64,000 nt of DNA from Cyanobium sp. AMD-g (GCF_024346395.1 NZ_JAGQCW010000001.1:558001-622000); one strand, 5' to 3'; numbered from the stretch's first letter, positions 15,135-25,702 are shown. Numbers and translations are program-made. Notes: a model not told the origin generated them from the sequence alone.

Positions 15135-17696
15135 CTAGAACCTCACTTTCACGCCACCACCGTAGGTGAACTGGGAGCCATTGGAGAAGGCTTCATAGCC
15201 GAGGTTGGCGTATAACGCGGTACTGCTGGAAATCTGGATGTCAACACCGCCTTCTACAGCCAACGTGTTGACACCACGATTCTCGCCCTGGGTCTGGAAG
15301 CTTCCGGCGACAGGCGCCGAATTGAGCGACGAGGTCACCGAACGCACCCCGGAATCATTGGCAAGGGCATCCACCTGATAGGCAACCGCCAACCTCGGGG
15401 TGATGGACACGGTGTTGGCTTTGTTGAGGGGAATCGAGCTGGAGGCCAGCTCAAAGCCCAGGGTGCCGATCAGGCTGTCGGCCGATGCGGCCTCAACGTT
15501 GAGATCGAGCGGCCCGCCGCCGCTCTCGCTGAAGCCGCTCTGGCGGTAGCCACCCCAGGCCACCCCCACAAAGGGCTTCAGGAACACCTGGGTGCTGGCG
15601 GTCGGTTTGGAGAGATGGACCAGATAGTCAGCCTTCAGGGCCACCGTGGTGCCGCTGCCAGATGGGGAGGCCTGAACCGGAGTGCCGCCGCCCACGAAGA
15701 CGACATTGCGACTGCCGCTGCTGTTGAATCCGGAGTAACCCACCAGGCCACGGAGACTCCACTGGCTGGAAGGCTTGTACACGCCATACAGCGAGGCGCT
15801 GTTGACCTTGGAGGTGACGCTGGCGCTGATCAGGGACAGGTTGTTGAGGGAAGCCGTCCCGTAGCCGTAGGCCGCACCGACGGTCCACTTGGGCGACGGC
15901 TGGTACTCAAGACCATAGAAACTGGAGAAGTTGCCTGAGTCGTAGGACGAAAGACCATCGGATCCTCGGATGCTGCTGGAGGCATTGGCAGCACTCGCAA
16001 AGATGCAGAGGGGCTTGTGGGTCTTGGATCTCTGCTCAGCTTTCGCAGGATTGATCACCCAGCCGGTGGAGGAGCACTGTCCCGCCTGATTGAGCAGCAG
16101 TTCTCTCTGCCGCTTCAGTGTTTCAAGGCCCACACTTTGGAACGCGGCATAGGGTTCGGGTGAGAGCGAATCAATCGCGGCGGTGAGCTGGCCAGCGGAG
16201 GGAAGGGCCAGCAGTTGGGATGTGGCCAGGAGGAAGTCAGGAGAGATTCCTGCCGCCAACGCCTGGCCGGTGGTGAAGCCCGTGAAGCCGATCGGGAAGC
16301 CCACCGCGTTGGCATTGTTCGCACCCGCAAAGGCCAGCGACTGGAACACGCGGTCAAACACACCGGCTGTGGCCACCTGGTTGACGCCACCCCGGCCGAG
16401 GAACTGCATCGCCGAGGTGGTGGGGCCGAAACCGTTCGTCGGCCGCCACTGGAGATCGAAGGTTCGGGGGTTGCCGTCGGCCTCCTGGATCAGAACGGTG
16501 CCGGTACGCAGCAGGGCGCTGCTGATCCCCGTCTGATTCAGGCTCAGGCTGCTGGGGGTGGCGAAGCCGGTGCTGTTGGGGGCGTCGACGACCACATAGG
16601 AGAAACCGGGCCAGGGTCCGCCGCCGCCAAAGGCCGAAAGATCCGCGACGCCTGTGAAGTTGCTGACGTTGCCGGCGACGTTGATCCTGTCGTTCTGGGG
16701 TCCCTGGAGTTCCGCTTGAATCGTGCCGCCGTTGAGGGCCAGATTGGCGACCGACAGGGCCCCGATCGAATTGCCTGGCGCAATGATGCCGCCTGGAAGG
16801 ATGGTGGTTGAGGGCAGAAAGCCCGTGCCACCCACCATGCCGCCGGACTGGACCGTCAGGCCGGAGGAGGCGGCGATGGAACCGAGAACGCGAAGGTTGG
16901 TGCCGCCGGAGACCGTGGTCGGCCCGGTGTAGGTGCTGACGCCGGAGAGGCTCAGGGAGCCGCCGCTGCCGCTGTTGATGAAGCTGATCGTGCCACCGGC
17001 GCCGGAGAAGACACCCGAGAGCGTCGCGGTGTTTCCGGCCAGATCGATGGCATTGGTGGCCTGGGTGCCAAGGGTCCAGTTCTGCGTGAACGTCCCGGGG
17101 ATGTCCATCGTCAGCGTCCCCCCTGCGAAGGTGGTGGGGACCGCCGGGTCGCTGATCAGAAAGGTGCCTCCGGGCACGATGCCCGCCGGCGGCACCGGCG
17201 GAGCCGGCCGTGGCGCAAAGGCCGTGGGGACGGTGACGTTGAGCAGGTTGACGCCCGCCCCACCGCCGAAGAGCTGGGGGAAGAAGGTGGCGCCGGCGGG
17301 GTCTGATCCGAAAAAGAGGATGAAGGGGACGCCGCCGATGACGGCGTCATAGCGGGCATTGGCGAAGCTGACCCCTGCGGCACTGCTGCTGAAGGTGCCG
17401 AAGGTGAAGGTGAATGGCTGGTTGTCCGCCGCTCCTCCCGGGGAGGACAGCACCAGGGGGGTGGCAACGGCGCCGCTGACATTGGTGCCAGGCGTGAGGT
17501 TGAGCAGGGTCCCGGAGACCACCCCTTGGGAGGGAATGGAGCCCGGCTGCGCCGTGAAGCTCCAGAGCCAGTCGAGGGCGTGGGCCGGGGCCGGGGCCAG
17601 CAGGGCACCCGAGGCCACGACCCCGAGGGCTGCTCTCGTTGGAGACATGCGCTGCAGCAGGGTCCCTGCGGGACGTGGCGCAGCCTTGAGAGCCAT
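15135..17696 (-). CDS. Autotransporter-like outer-membrane beta-barrel protein
   Basis: An 853-residue protein from ATG 17696; ATG 17648 is a possible later start that still keeps the signal peptide (ending PAPAHA). The N-terminal two thirds are Gly/Ser/Thr-rich and hydrophobic-strand rich, with an autotransporter-type repeat (SLSGVSTYTGPTTVSGG) followed by LRVLGSI. The last 280 or so residues alternate in beta-barrel fashion and end in GGGVKVRF, with the terminal Phe typical of outer-membrane proteins. It should display its passenger on the cell surface. No protease or adhesin motif is recognisable. Confidence 0.82.
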   Translation of the reverse strand: MALKAAPRPAGTLLQRMSPTRAALGVVASGALLAPAPAHALDWLWSFTAQPGSIPSQGVVSGTLLNLTPGTNVSGAVATPLVLSSPGGAADNQPFTFTFGTFSSSAAGVSFANARYDAVIGGVPFILFFGSDPAGATFFPQLFGGGAGVNLLNVTVPTAFAPRPAPPVPPAGIVPGGTFLISDPAVPTTFAGGTLTMDIPGTFTQNWTLGTQATNAIDLAGNTATLSGVFSGAGGTISFINSGSGGSLSLSGVSTYTGPTTVSGGTNLRVLGSIAASSGLTVQSGGMVGGTGFLPSTTILPGGIIAPGNSIGALSVANLALNGGTIQAELQGPQNDRINVAGNVSNFTGVADLSAFGGGGPWPGFSYVVVDAPNSTGFATPSSLSLNQTGISSALLRTGTVLIQEADGNPRTFDLQWRPTNGFGPTTSAMQFLGRGGVNQVATAGVFDRVFQSLAFAGANNANAVGFPIGFTGFTTGQALAAGISPDFLLATSQLLALPSAGQLTAAIDSLSPEPYAAFQSVGLETLKRQRELLLNQAGQCSSTGWVINPAKAEQRSKTHKPLCIFASAANASSSIRGSDGLSSYDSGNFSSFYGLEYQPSPKWTVGAAYGYGTASLNNLSLISASVTSKVNSASLYGVYKPSSQWSLRGLVGYSGFNSSGSRNVVFVGGGTPVQASPSGSGTTVALKADYLVHLSKPTASTQVFLKPFVGVAWGGYRQSGFSESGGGPLDLNVEAASADSLIGTLGFELASSSIPLNKANTVSITPRLAVAYQVDALANDSGVRSVTSSLNSAPVAGSFQTQGENRGVNTLAVEGGVDIQISSSTALYANLGYEAFSNGSQFTYGGGVKVRF

Positions 17697-17749
17697 GGGT
17701 TTTCCGGGAAAGGTAACGTCCCGGCGACAGGGCCGCCATGGCGCCTCCA

Positions 17750-18112
17750 TCACCCCCAGCGCCGCTTGCGGCTCACCGCCACGCTGCCGTCGAAGCCAGG
17801 AACCGGCACCTGACACTTGCTCAGCTCCAGAGACAGGGGGATGGGTCCGTAGCAGGCCTCCAGCGCGTCGAGGATCAGCTCGCTGTAGTGCTCCAGGGTG
17901 AGGCAGCGGACGCTGCGGGCCTGCTGCTGCAGCGCCGCGATGCCGCGTCCGTAGTCGAAGCCCAGGCTCAGGTCGTCGCTGCGGGCCACCGCGCCCAGCT
18001 CGACCCCCAGCGAAAAGGCCAGCTCGAACCACTGGCCGTGGCGCCGCTCCTGCTCATACACCCCCACGTGGGCCCAGAGGCGCAGGCCGCGCACGTGGAT
18101 CGCCTCGGTCAC
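17750..18112 (-). CDS. folB: Dihydroneopterin aldolase
   Basis: A 120-residue protein of the usual FolB length. [20 protein letters not shown] and [11 protein letters not shown] match the N-terminal strands, [17 protein letters not shown] the central part, and [19 protein letters not shown] the C-terminal strand with the conserved catalytic-region Lys. It cleaves 7,8-dihydroneopterin to 6-hydroxymethyl-dihydropterin and glycolaldehyde in folate synthesis. The start overlaps the proA stop by four bases (ATGA), so the two are translationally coupled. Confidence 0.92.
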   Translation of the reverse strand: MTEAIHVRGLRLWAHVGVYEQERRHGQWFELAFSLGVELGAVARSDDLSLGFDYGRGIAALQQQARSVRCLTLEHYSELILDALEACYGPIPLSLELSKCQVPVPGFDGSVAVSRKRRWG

Positions 18113-19440
18113 AGGGGCAGGGGGCGGTGGCTGAACTGCCGGGTGCCGTCGGCGTAGTCGGCGGCGATGTGGCCCTCGCCCCGCAGCCGGTAGCGGTAGG
18201 TGACCAGCCCCTCGAGACCCACCGGCCCCCGCGGCGGCAGGGTCTGGGTGCTGATGCCCACCTCGGCGCCGAAGCCGTAGCGGTTGCCGTCGGCGAAGCG
18301 GGTGGAGCAGTTGAGGAACACGCCGGCGCTGTCCACCGCCCGCAGGAAGCGGTCGGCGGCCGCCGGATCGGTGGTGGCGATCGCATCGGTGTGGCGGGAG
18401 CCGTGGCGGCGGATGTGATCCAGGGCCGCCTCCAGATCCTCCACCACCTTCACATTCAGGATCAGATCGGAGTACTCCGTGTCCCAGGCGCCGGGCCCGG
18501 CGGCCACAGCCACCCCCAGGGCGCAGGCGCCGGCATCACCGCGCAGCTCCACCCCCGCCGCGGCGAAGGCCGGCAGCGCCTCGCCCAGGAAGGCCGGGGC
18601 GATGGCCTGGTGCACCAGCAGGGTCTCGATGGCGTTGCAGGCCGCCGGGTACTGGGTCTTGCTGTCGAGGGCGATGCGCAGGGCCAGGGCCGGGTCGGCG
18701 GCCCGATCCACAACCAGATGGCAGATGCCGTCGGCGTGACCCAGCACGGGGATGCGGGTGTTGTCCTGGATGAAGCGCACCAGGGCGTTCGATCCCCTGG
18801 GGATGATCAGGTCCACCAGGCCATCGAGCCGCAGCAGCCCCAGGCTCTCCTGGCGGCTGGTGAGCAGCTCCAGGCAGCTGGGGTCGACGGCGCTGCCGGC
18901 CAGGCCCCGCTGCAGGGCCGCCACGATCGCCCGGCAGCTGCGGCTGGCCTCCCGGCCCCCCTTGAGCAGGGCGCCGTTGCCGGAGCGGATCGCCAGCGAG
19001 GCGATCTGCATCACCGCATCGGGGCGGGCCTCGAAGATCACCCCCAGCACCCCCAGGGGCACGCTCAGCCGCTCCAGCACCAGCCCGTCATCGAGTTCGG
19101 TGTGCAGCTGGCGCCGGCCCACCGGATCGGCCAGGGCCGCCACCTGGCGCACGCCGGCGATGGCGCCCGCCAGCTTGGGGCCATCCAGTTTGAGGCGGGC
19201 CACCAGGGCTGGCGCCAGCCCCTCGGCAGCGGCGGCGGCCAGGTCGGCCCGGTTGGCCTCCAGGATCTCGGCGCTGGCGGCTTCGAGGGCGTCGGCCATC
19301 GCCGTCACAGCTGCGCGGCGTTCGGCGTCGCTGCACTGGCCCAGGGCCATGGCGGCCCGTCGCACCGCCGCGGCCCGCTGCAGCAGCTGGGGGTCAGGCT
19401 CCGGCACGACGCTGGCGGGGGAGGTGATGGTCTGGCTCAT
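18109..19440 (-). CDS. proA: Gamma-glutamyl phosphate reductase
   Basis: A 443-residue protein from ATG 19440. It contains [32 protein letters not shown], the nucleophile region [15 protein letters not shown] (Cys268) and [20 protein letters not shown], all hallmarks of ProA. It reduces glutamyl-5-phosphate with NADPH, the second step of proline synthesis. It lies six bases after the ROK kinase stop and overlaps folB, forming a leftward operon ROK kinase-proA-folB. Confidence 0.96.
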   Translation of the reverse strand: MSQTITSPASVVPEPDPQLLQRAAAVRRAAMALGQCSDAERRAAVTAMADALEAASAEILEANRADLAAAAAEGLAPALVARLKLDGPKLAGAIAGVRQVAALADPVGRRQLHTELDDGLVLERLSVPLGVLGVIFEARPDAVMQIASLAIRSGNGALLKGGREASRSCRAIVAALQRGLAGSAVDPSCLELLTSRQESLGLLRLDGLVDLIIPRGSNALVRFIQDNTRIPVLGHADGICHLVVDRAADPALALRIALDSKTQYPAACNAIETLLVHQAIAPAFLGEALPAFAAAGVELRGDAGACALGVAVAAGPGAWDTEYSDLILNVKVVEDLEAALDHIRRHGSRHTDAIATTDPAAADRFLRAVDSAGVFLNCSTRFADGNRYGFGAEVGISTQTLPPRGPVGLEGLVTYRYRLRGEGHIAADYADGTRQFSHRPLPL

Positions 19441-19445
19441 GGCTC

Positions 19446-20363
19446 CTATTCTCCCAAGCGATCCAGCGCCAGCCGCACGGCCCCCAGCCGGCCGGCGCCG
19501 TTGCCCAGCTCGCAGCGGCGGATCACCAGTCCCTGGCGGCTCACGGCCAGCACCCGCTCCTCCACCTCCCGCCAGACCGCCGGCAGGAAGTGGTGGCTGG
19601 CGGCGCTGAGGCCGCCGCCGATCAGCACCAGCTCGGGGGTGAGCACGTAGAGCAACGAACTCAGCCCCACCCCGAGCAGCCGCCCATAGGCCTGCCACAC
19701 CGCCACGGCCTCCGTGTCGCCGGCATCGGCGCGGCGGCAGAGCTCGCGCGGATCGAGCCGGCTGAGGCGGGCCAGGCCGCCGATGCTGCAGAACTGTTCC
19801 AGGGAGCCCCGGTTGCCGCTGCGGCATTCGGGGCCATCGGGGTCGACGCCGATCAGGCCCGGTTCGGCCGCTGCGCCGCCGTGGCCGGTGAACAGCTGGC
19901 CGCCGAGCAGCACCGCCCCGCCCACGCCGGTGCCGAGCGTGAGCAACAACACGTCGTCGACGCCCCGGGCCGCCCCCAGCCACGCTTCGCCGAGCAGGGC
20001 ACAGTTGGCGTCATTGCCCAGGATCACCCGCCGCCCCAGTTCGGCTTCCAGCCAGGCGGCCAGGGGCACATCCCGCCAGAGCGGCAGGTTGATGGAAATC
20101 CGCGCCACCCGTCCCGCCGTATCGCAGGGCCCCGGCAGACCGATGCCCACCCGGCCGGCGAGGCGGTCGGGGTCGATCTGGCCCACGGCCTCAGCCAGGG
20201 CCACACACACCGCCCCCGGCATCGCCGGCTGGGGGGTGGCCACCTCGGCCTCAGCCAGCAGCGTGCCCTGCGGATCGCAGCGGGCCAGCTTGATGGCCGT
20301 GCCGCCCAGATCGATGCCGATCAGCTGGGCCTCACCGGGAGGTCGGGCGGGAGACGACGCCAT
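19446..20363 (-). CDS. ROK-family sugar kinase (glucokinase-like)
   Basis: A 305-residue protein. [17 protein letters not shown] is the phosphate-1 motif of ROK kinases; [19 protein letters not shown] carries the catalytic Asp; [18 protein letters not shown] and [20 protein letters not shown] follow the ROK order. The zinc motif is shortened to [13 protein letters not shown], a form seen in cyanobacterial members. It probably phosphorylates glucose with ATP; other hexoses are possible. It is first in the operon with proA and folB. Confidence 0.88.
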   Translation of the reverse strand: MASSPARPPGEAQLIGIDLGGTAIKLARCDPQGTLLAEAEVATPQPAMPGAVCVALAEAVGQIDPDRLAGRVGIGLPGPCDTAGRVARISINLPLWRDVPLAAWLEAELGRRVILGNDANCALLGEAWLGAARGVDDVLLLTLGTGVGGAVLLGGQLFTGHGGAAAEPGLIGVDPDGPECRSGNRGSLEQFCSIGGLARLSRLDPRELCRRADAGDTEAVAVWQAYGRLLGVGLSSLLYVLTPELVLIGGGLSAASHHFLPAVWREVEERVLAVSRQGLVIRRCELGNGAGRLGAVRLALDRLGE

Positions 20364-20415
20364 CGGCGCACCTTAAGCAGTGGGACGAGCGCCGGCAGCG
20401 GGGCGGGCGCGGGCT

Positions 20416-23400
20416 TCAGAAGCGCAGGAACACCTGCAGCAGCGACTGCCAGGCCCCTTCGGTGTCGACGGAGGTCTGCAGGTTGAAGGTGTCGGAGGCC
20501 TTGTAGGTGAGCGTCACCTGGGGGGGCACATCGGAGCGGTTCGGGGCCGCCAGCACCGACATGCTGAAGCGGTTGGTGATGTCGACCCCGATCTCGGCGC
20601 CCAGCACCAGCTGGGGCGGCACCCGCCGCCGGGTGGTGCCTTCCTGCTGGATGTCGATCGCCTGATTCACGTAGGTGGGATAGAGGGCCAGGCTCACCCG
20701 CTGGCCGAAGGCATCGCTGAGCGACGACAGCAGCGGCGAGAGCAGGGTCTGGCCCACCACCGTGGCCAGGGCCGCTCCGGCCCCGCCGCCGCTCAGGCCC
20801 GCCAGGGAGTTGCCGCCGATCAGGGCCACCAGGCGCTCCTGCGGCAGGGGCGGACTGCTGCGCAGCTTCAGGTTCTCGGCGATGCGGTCGGCCGGCCCGC
20901 TCACCGACACCACCACCAGGATCAGGTTGAGCTGGTTGAGGGCCGAGAGGCCGGCCTGGTTGGGGGCGTTCTGCACCGAGGGGCCCAGGTCCCCCACTCC
21001 GGACGGGGAGAGCACGCTGAGGCTGTCGGAGATGCGGGTGCGCAGGGCGATGTCGAGGTAGGGGACCAGCCCCAGGGAGGGGGTGAAGATCGCCACGTTG
21101 GGGGCATCGGGATCGAGGCTGAAGCTGGTGGTGAACAGGCTCAGCCGTCCCCCCAGCAGACGCACCACGCCGGAGGCCCGCAGGGAGGGGTCGAGGCGGC
21201 CATTGATGCGCAGGCGGCCGGCGGTGGTGAAGTTGGCGATGTTGGGGATCACCACCCGCAGATCCGGGCCCAGGCGCAGGGTCAGGTCCTCGAAGGCCAG
21301 GTAGGGGAAGCGGGGCACCGAGGCGCGCAGGGCTTCGGCGGTGGTGGACTCCACATCAGGGCCCAGCAGCACCAGGGGCTGCTGGAAGTTCCACTTCGCC
21401 TCCAGCAGCTCGGGCATGGTGCGCGGCTGCACCGGCTGATCGGACACCGGCGCACTGGCCGCCAGCTGGCCGGGCTGGACGTTGATCGTGCCGCGGCTGA
21501 TCGCCACATCGCCGCCGAGAACGGGAGCCACCAGGCTGCCGCTCAGGTGCAGCTGCCCATCCCCCACCGCCACCAGGCGCGGCACCGAGAAGGGGACCTG
21601 CGCCAGCTTCATCACCAGGGTCTTGTCCTGGGCCAGGGGCCGGAACAGGCCCAGACGGCCCTCGCCACCGACCAGCCCCTGCGGCCCCACCCGGGCACGG
21701 AACTCCTGCACCACCAGCTGCTCGAAGTCGAACAGGATCGTGGCCTCCACCTCCCGCACCTCCTGGCCGATAAAGCGGCAGCGGAGGTCCCGCAGGCGCA
21801 GGAAGCCGTTGGCGATCGGATCGTCGAGGCTGCCGCGCACCAGCAGCTGCAGGTCGGCGCCGCCCTCCTGCCACTCGAAGGCCTGCCCCCCCAGGCGGGT
21901 GAGGAAGCGCAGGCCATCGCCCCGGGTGGCCAGGCGCAGCTCCAGCCCCTGCTGGGACGCCACCAGCGGGATCGTGCCCGACAGGTCGACACTGCGGGAA
22001 GCCCCCTCGGCCCGCAGGGCCAGATCCAGGCCGATGCCTTCAGCCTTCAGCTCCACCCGGCCCCGCTCCAGCGCCAGGGCCTGCTCGCCGAGGCGGCCAT
22101 CGACCAGCGCCAGGTCGACGCTGAGCTCGGGGCGGGCACCGCCCAGCCGGTAACGGCCCTGGGCGGCCAGGCTGCCGCGCAGGTTCTCCGGCAGGGGCGT
22201 CAGCAGGGCCAGCAGGGAAAGGGGCAGGTCGGCGAGGCTGAAGCTGCCGCTGCCGCCGCTGAGCGGTCCCACCAGCCGCACCTCGAACGGCTTGCCAGCC
22301 AGGGACTGGGCCCGGTCGCCCTGGTCGTACCAGAGGTGACCGGTGGCCTTGAGGTCGGCTCTGGTGCGGGCGAAGTCCGGGCCGCTGAGCAGCAGATCGG
22401 CATCGATCCGGGCCTGCAGCCGCTCGAGCCGCTCCGCCCGGCTGGCCCGGCTGGCCGCCTGGACACGGGCGGCGACCCGTTGCTCCGCCTGGGCCAGGGC
22501 CAGCAGCTGGTCGGTGACCGTGCCGGCCATGGTGTCGATCACCAGGCTGCCCAGGTCGCTGGCCTGTCCGCGCTTCGGAGCCGAGGCCCCGCGCCAGATG
22601 GGCCAGGCGTCGTTGAGCTGCCGGAACAACAGGGTGGAGAGCTGGCGGGCTTCGAAGCGGGCCCGGAACGGACCGTTCCAGCGTCCGGAGACCGTGGCGG
22701 CGATGCTGCCCTCGCCAAGGGGCTCGATCCGGCCCTTCACCCGGTACTGGCGGTCGTCGTAGGCCACATCGGCCTGAATGCGGCGTCCCCCCACCCCCAG
22801 GAACTGGGGCGAGAGCAGTTCCACACGGCCGTCGAAACTGAGGGGCTGCAGCCCCAGCCGGCCACGGCCGCTGAGGTCCCCCTCCAGGGGGCGCAGGCGA
22901 CGGTTGGGTCCGGTGGCCACCGACAGGCCCCGCAGCGGGAAGGCGCGCGCCACCCAGCGGTAGCCCGCCGGCCGGCCGTCGAGGGTCAGCAGGCCACCGT
23001 CCCGCTCGATCGCGGCCCGCACCGGCTGCCAGCGCCGGTCGAGCAGGGCCGTGATGCGGCCGCTCGGCGTCGGCGCCACCGCAGCCAGATCCAGGGAACG
23101 GTTCTTGAGGCTGCCGCTCCAGGTTTCCTGCAGCAACAGGGGCCCCGCCCCGGGCTGCCGCAGGCGCAGTTGCAGGTCGGGGCGCAGTTCCGCCAGGGGC
23201 CCGGCAATGCTGCCCGCCCCATCCAGCTGGCCCTGCAGGGTGGTGCCCAGCAACGGATTGAGGCGCGCCAGGGGGTAGTCCTGGACATCGACGCGGGCCA
23301 GCAGCGGACCGGCCACCAGACCCTTGCCCGCCTGGAAGGAGAGGGGCAGCTGGGCGGTGGCCTTGAGGCGGTCGGCCTCGAAGCGCTCCAGCCGCAGCAA

Positions 23401-24774
23401 GCGGTCGCGCCAGACCATCGCCGCCTGCCAGGGCCCCAGGAGGCGCTGGGAGGCCTGGCCCGTCTCCAGCCGCAGGCGCGGCGCCGCCAGGCGGCCATCG
23501 GCCCGCAGGCGGCCGGCAAGGGGCTGCCGCAACCACTCCGGCAGCCTGGCGGCGGCGGGAAAATCATCGGGATCCAGGCGCCAGCGGGCGTCCAGGGCCA
23601 GGGAACGGCCGACGCTGCCGCTGGCCCGGACCGTGGAGGCACCCAGCCGGCCATCCAGGCGGGCGATGCGCAGCCGTCCGTCCTGCCAGCGTCCCTTGAG
23701 GTCGGCGTTCAGGGGTTTGATCCCCAGCGGGTGGCGCGGCGGCGGCTGGACGACGAGCTGGAGATCCAGGCGGCGATCCGCCTCGGCCCTGGCGGTCAGG
23801 CGACCGCCCCAGGGGCCGTAGCGCCAGGGGCTGGCGGGCAGGCTCAGGGCCCTCTGGCGGCAGTTCAGGGGGAGCCGCTGCGCCGTCAGCGGCTGCGAGC
23901 CGGTCTGCAACTGCCAGCGCAGGGCCCGCAGCTCCAGGCCGCCATCGCAGCGGGCCAGACCATCGCTGATGGTCAGCCCCAGGCGGCCATTGGCCTCGCC
24001 AGCGAGGATCCCCCCGGCACGGTCGCCGAAAGGCAGCAACGACCGCAGCGAAGCCAGGGGAAAACGGCGGGCCGTCAGCCGGCCCTGCCACTGCTGCTTC
24101 TGCCATTGGCCCCCACCGTCCACCAGCAGCGAGCCACCGCCGTTGCCGGCCGGGGGCGCCAGCCGCAGGCCCAGGTCGATCTCGCGGCGGTGCAGCCGTA
24201 TTCCCACCTGGCCCGAGAGGGCCAGATCGAGGGGCCGGGCCGTGGCTCCGGCACCCCAGATCCGCAGCGCGCCGGGCTGGAGCAGGCCCAGGCGCAGGTC
24301 GATGCGGGGCGGCTCGCGCCCGGGGGGAGCCGATCCCAGCACCCAGAACTGCCCCCTGGCATTGCGGCGCAGGTCGGCCCGGGCCCCCTGCAGGCCCAGA
24401 TCCAGCACAGGGCCACGCAGCCACAGGCTGGCCCACGGGTCGATCCGCAGCCGGATCGCCTCCACCGCCACGGTGGAACCATCCTGGGGGCCGGCCAGAA
24501 AGCGGCTGGGACCAACCCAGATGCCATCGGCGCTCAGGCCCCGGTAAGGGCCCAGGACGAGCGGACGGCCCATGGCCGTGCCGACCTGGCGCTCCAGGGT
24601 GGGCCGGAAGCGGCTGTAGATCCCGGCGACGATCCGGTCAAACCAGAAGACCCCCAGACCCAGGCCCGCCCCCGCCACACCAACGGCAAACAGTCCCTTC
24701 CACGCGCGCCGGCGGGCCAAAAGAGACTGGTTGTCAGGCTTCCAACGCATCCACCGGGGTCGGTCGCCGTCCAT
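20416..24774 (-). CDS. tamB: TamB-like translocation and assembly module protein (DUF490)
   Basis: A 1452-residue protein with one N-terminal membrane anchor (about 24-48, WKGLFAVGVAGAGLGLGVFW) and a very long region of repetitive beta-strand sequence, as in TamB and other bridge-like lipid-transport proteins. The C-terminal DUF490/TamB domain (about 1080-1452) includes GGRLSLFTTSFSLDPDAPN and ALIGGNSLAGLSGG and ends in LLQVFLRF, with a terminal Phe. It spans the periplasm and is thought to help move phospholipids or assemble outer-membrane proteins. Length fits cyanobacterial TamB proteins. Confidence 0.92.
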   Translation of the reverse strand: MDGDRPRWMRWKPDNQSLLARRRAWKGLFAVGVAGAGLGLGVFWFDRIVAGIYSRFRPTLERQVGTAMGRPLVLGPYRGLSADGIWVGPSRFLAGPQDGSTVAVEAIRLRIDPWASLWLRGPVLDLGLQGARADLRRNARGQFWVLGSAPPGREPPRIDLRLGLLQPGALRIWGAGATARPLDLALSGQVGIRLHRREIDLGLRLAPPAGNGGGSLLVDGGGQWQKQQWQGRLTARRFPLASLRSLLPFGDRAGGILAGEANGRLGLTISDGLARCDGGLELRALRWQLQTGSQPLTAQRLPLNCRQRALSLPASPWRYGPWGGRLTARAEADRRLDLQLVVQPPPRHPLGIKPLNADLKGRWQDGRLRIARLDGRLGASTVRASGSVGRSLALDARWRLDPDDFPAAARLPEWLRQPLAGRLRADGRLAAPRLRLETGQASQRLLGPWQAAMVWRDRLLRLERFEADRLKATAQLPLSFQAGKGLVAGPLLARVDVQDYPLARLNPLLGTTLQGQLDGAGSIAGPLAELRPDLQLRLRQPGAGPLLLQETWSGSLKNRSLDLAAVAPTPSGRITALLDRRWQPVRAAIERDGGLLTLDGRPAGYRWVARAFPLRGLSVATGPNRRLRPLEGDLSGRGRLGLQPLSFDGRVELLSPQFLGVGGRRIQADVAYDDRQYRVKGRIEPLGEGSIAATVSGRWNGPFRARFEARQLSTLLFRQLNDAWPIWRGASAPKRGQASDLGSLVIDTMAGTVTDQLLALAQAEQRVAARVQAASRASRAERLERLQARIDADLLLSGPDFARTRADLKATGHLWYDQGDRAQSLAGKPFEVRLVGPLSGGSGSFSLADLPLSLLALLTPLPENLRGSLAAQGRYRLGGARPELSVDLALVDGRLGEQALALERGRVELKAEGIGLDLALRAEGASRSVDLSGTIPLVASQQGLELRLATRGDGLRFLTRLGGQAFEWQEGGADLQLLVRGSLDDPIANGFLRLRDLRCRFIGQEVREVEATILFDFEQLVVQEFRARVGPQGLVGGEGRLGLFRPLAQDKTLVMKLAQVPFSVPRLVAVGDGQLHLSGSLVAPVLGGDVAISRGTINVQPGQLAASAPVSDQPVQPRTMPELLEAKWNFQQPLVLLGPDVESTTAEALRASVPRFPYLAFEDLTLRLGPDLRVVIPNIANFTTAGRLRINGRLDPSLRASGVVRLLGGRLSLFTTSFSLDPDAPNVAIFTPSLGLVPYLDIALRTRISDSLSVLSPSGVGDLGPSVQNAPNQAGLSALNQLNLILVVVSVSGPADRIAENLKLRSSPPLPQERLVALIGGNSLAGLSGGGAGAALATVVGQTLLSPLLSSLSDAFGQRVSLALYPTYVNQAIDIQQEGTTRRRVPPQLVLGAEIGVDITNRFSMSVLAAPNRSDVPPQVTLTYKASDTFNLQTSVDTEGAWQSLLQVFLRF

Positions 24775-24817
24775 GGCGGCCGCAATATAAGGGGCTTGTC
24801 ACGCCTTCCCCAGCCCC

Positions 24818-25294
24818 ATGGCCGCTGATCCGATCCTGCTTGTGGCCGGCACCTGGCTGGGTGCCGCCAGCGGCGTACTGGCGGTGCTGACCATCGCCGG
24901 TTTCCTTTCCCGCTGGGGGATTCGCTTCCGTCTGGTGGGGATCACCAGCTTCACGGCCCTGCTCTCGCTCTCCTGCCTCGCCTTCTCCATCAGCTACAAC
25001 CCGCGCGTGAGTGTGCCCGGGGCGGTCCAGGTGCCGGTCGTGTTCGACAACGGCACCGATCTGGTGATTGCCGCCGCACCGGCCGATCTGCCCAGCGAGG
25101 CCGCGGCAGCAACGGTGGAGCAGGTGGCCCGCAACCTGCGCGGCGGCGGCCGTGGCGGCAGTGGTGGTGGCGGTAGCGAAGTCCGGGTGCGGCTGCGGCG
25201 GGTCGAGGCCGTGGAGCCAGGACTGGCACGGCCCGTGGTGCTGGCGGAAACCACCCGCCAGGAGGCGACCAGCAGCCTCGACGACGCGGTCTGA
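24818..25294 (+). CDS. ycf51: Ycf51-family membrane protein (DUF2518)
   Basis: A 158-residue protein with two N-terminal membrane helices (about 7-29 and 38-58). GIRFRLVGITSFTALLSL, VPGAVQVPVVFDNG and the following helix match cyanobacterial Ycf51/DUF2518 proteins. The C-terminal part has a Gly-rich linker (RGGGRGGSGGGG). Function is unknown; the family is conserved in cyanobacteria and some algal plastids. It is divergent from tamB with a 43-base gap that must hold both promoters, and lies six bases before the next gene. Confidence 0.78.
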   Translation: MAADPILLVAGTWLGAASGVLAVLTIAGFLSRWGIRFRLVGITSFTALLSLSCLAFSISYNPRVSVPGAVQVPVVFDNGTDLVIAAAPADLPSEAAAATVEQVARNLRGGGRGGSGGGGSEVRVRLRRVEAVEPGLARPVVLAETTRQEATSSLDDAV

Positions 25295-25300
25295 CCCCTG

Positions 25301-25702
25301 GTGGCCCACCCCTTCCAGCCAGCGGCCCACATGCGGCGTGAGCAGCAGCGCCTGCGCCGGGATGGCATCGAGAGCTGGGACGCCGTGGCCGGGCTTGATG
25401 ACGGGCAGCTGCGGCAGCTGGCGGCCTCCGGGGAAGCCAGCGAGGCCAAGCTCGTCCGCCTGCGGGGTCAGGCCCGGCTGGTGAGCGCGGTGGGGCTGGC
25501 CCCGGAAGAGGCAGCCCTGTTGCTGCATGGGGGCATCGCCAGCCCCGCCGGGCTGGCCACCGCCGATCCCCAGCAGTTGCTGCTGCAGCTGGGCCGGCTG
25601 CAGCGTCGTCTCACCGGGGCCGCCGTGCCGCCGGTGGATCTGCCCCTGGTGCTGGGCTGGATCCGCCGGGCCCGGCAGGCCTCCGGTCGCTCCCCGAACT
25701 GA
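25301..25702 (+). CDS. DUF4332-type helix-hairpin-helix protein
   Basis: A 133-residue cytoplasmic protein from GTG 25301 (ATG 25331 is an alternative). It is built of short helices with hairpin-like turns: RRDGIESWDAVAGLDDGQLR and QARLVSAVGLAPEEAALLLHG are the repeated units of DUF4332-like proteins in cyanobacteria. The turns resemble helix-hairpin-helix motifs that touch nucleic acids, but no activity is known. Six bases from the ycf51 gene, so probably cotranscribed. Confidence 0.65.
   Translation: MAHPFQPAAHMRREQQRLRRDGIESWDAVAGLDDGQLRQLAASGEASEAKLVRLRGQARLVSAVGLAPEEAALLLHGGIASPAGLATADPQQLLLQLGRLQRRLTGAAVPPVDLPLVLGWIRRARQASGRSPN

Noticed and set aside
20380-24828. A 1482-codon plus-strand open frame covering tamB
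   Set aside because: The translation is a Gln/Gly/Arg-rich low-complexity shadow. The minus strand carries the TamB anchor and C-terminal domain.
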